Assembly (NCBI GenBank): GCA_041398745.1 | Contig: JAWKUB010000012.1 | Coordinates: 124,001 to 188,000, forward strand | Reading direction: 5' to 3' | Source: JACKHO01 sp041398745 | Lineage (GTDB): Bacteria; Planctomycetota; Planctomycetia; Planctomycetales; Planctomycetaceae | Length of the DNA stretch: 64,000 bases | In this document: piece by piece, positions 63,772 through 64,000 of the stretch | Numbering within the stretch: position 1 is the first letter of the stretch | How the letters are laid out: each line of letters opens with the position of its first letter | The notes under the pieces: generated by a model | Told to the model about the DNA's origin: nothing | The model's input: only the letters and a program-made list of their open reading frames with translations | The model's database searches: none | Translations under genes and position numbers: made by a program

Positions 63772-64000
63772 AAAATTTCTTTGCCCATTTGCTCTCGGTT
63801 TACAGGTTCAGTGCGGCACTGTTCATTGCGCTTCGAGAACTCACGCCGCGCAAACCTGCGAACCATCGCATGCAGCAGAGTTGCGGTGGTTCGGTTTTTG
63901 ACATTGGACAATCTTCTCCCGCAACCTGCTGATGCGGGTCGTTATCCCAAGCGGTGACCCATGGACGTCATTTGGAATCATTTCTGCCGCGCCCTTCAGC
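63772..64000. other. Window end, no supported gene
   Basis: An ATG at 63961 opens a frame that runs off the window, but only 13 codons are visible, too few to judge. Confidence 0.4.

Overview
The window reads as a chromosomal segment of a member of the Planctomycetota, most likely order Planctomycetales. The evidence is family content: two Tat-exported DUF1501 proteins, the C-terminal half of a DUF1559 pilin-like protein, a giant secreted protein with the N-terminal LExRTLLS-type motif, an ECF sigma factor translationally coupled to a Ser/Thr kinase, a CcsB-CcsA fusion with extra domains, ISKra4/ISAs1/IS3/IS66 elements, and many secreted proteins of unknown function. I cannot name the species from sequence alone.

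Layout. 1-4.5 kb: an edge-truncated alpha/beta-hydrolase-fold gene, a Tyr/Gly/Pro-rich exported protein, a cupredoxin-like exported protein and a membrane protein. 4.8-7.6 kb: sigma factor, kinase, and a DksA/TraR-type zinc protein. 7.9-13.3 kb: a lipoprotein and a 1399-residue CcsBA cytochrome c maturation protein that share a repeated module. 13.4-15.8 kb: DUF374 acyltransferase, family 2 glycosyltransferase, HisA-like TIM barrel. 15.8-18.2 kb: a five-copy 18-bp tandem repeat and two dead insertion sequences (ISKra4, ISAs1).

18.7-26.4 kb is the most interesting block. It is a tight five-gene operon with two 4-bp start/stop overlaps: a DUF1611/DgcN-like protein, an enolase-superfamily dipeptide epimerase/DgcA-like protein, an exported isoaspartyl peptidase-type Ntn hydrolase, an exported SxxK serine hydrolase, and an 1148-residue fusion of two SxxK penicillin-binding/beta-lactamase-fold domains with a VanX-type D-Ala-D-Ala dipeptidase. 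Together they look like a system for breaking down D-amino-acid (cell-wall-type) peptides. 26.9-36.5 kb: a large DUF4838/CBM9-like exported protein and a 2030-residue repeat protein. 37-43.4 kb: a sugar isomerase-type protein, exported proteins (one joins a VHL beta-like domain to an HExxH metallopeptidase), a glyoxalase-fold protein, an apparently intact IS3 element and a YjbQ-family protein.

44,065-54,486 is an integrative island in tRNA-Pro(TGG). A 55-bp direct repeat of the tRNA 3' part marks both ends, and a tyrosine integrase lies next to the intact tRNA. Its cargo is a RepA-like ATPase, a GYF-domain membrane protein, a membrane/coiled-coil protein of the kind often linked to phage defence, a zinc-ribbon protein cut by an IS3 element, and a decayed IS66 element. 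54.9-64 kb returns to ordinary chromosome: DUF1501 proteins, a C45-type hydrolase, ferrochelatase, a histidine kinase, TrpS and a zinc-ribbon protein.

Two families of short hairpin repeats lie just downstream of stop codons across the window: four copies of a GGCACAGACATTCCTGTCTG element and two copies of a 68-bp GAGCCG...CGGCTC element. Both are best explained as 3'-end or terminator elements. One of the first kind sits in a 102-bp MITE-like unit.
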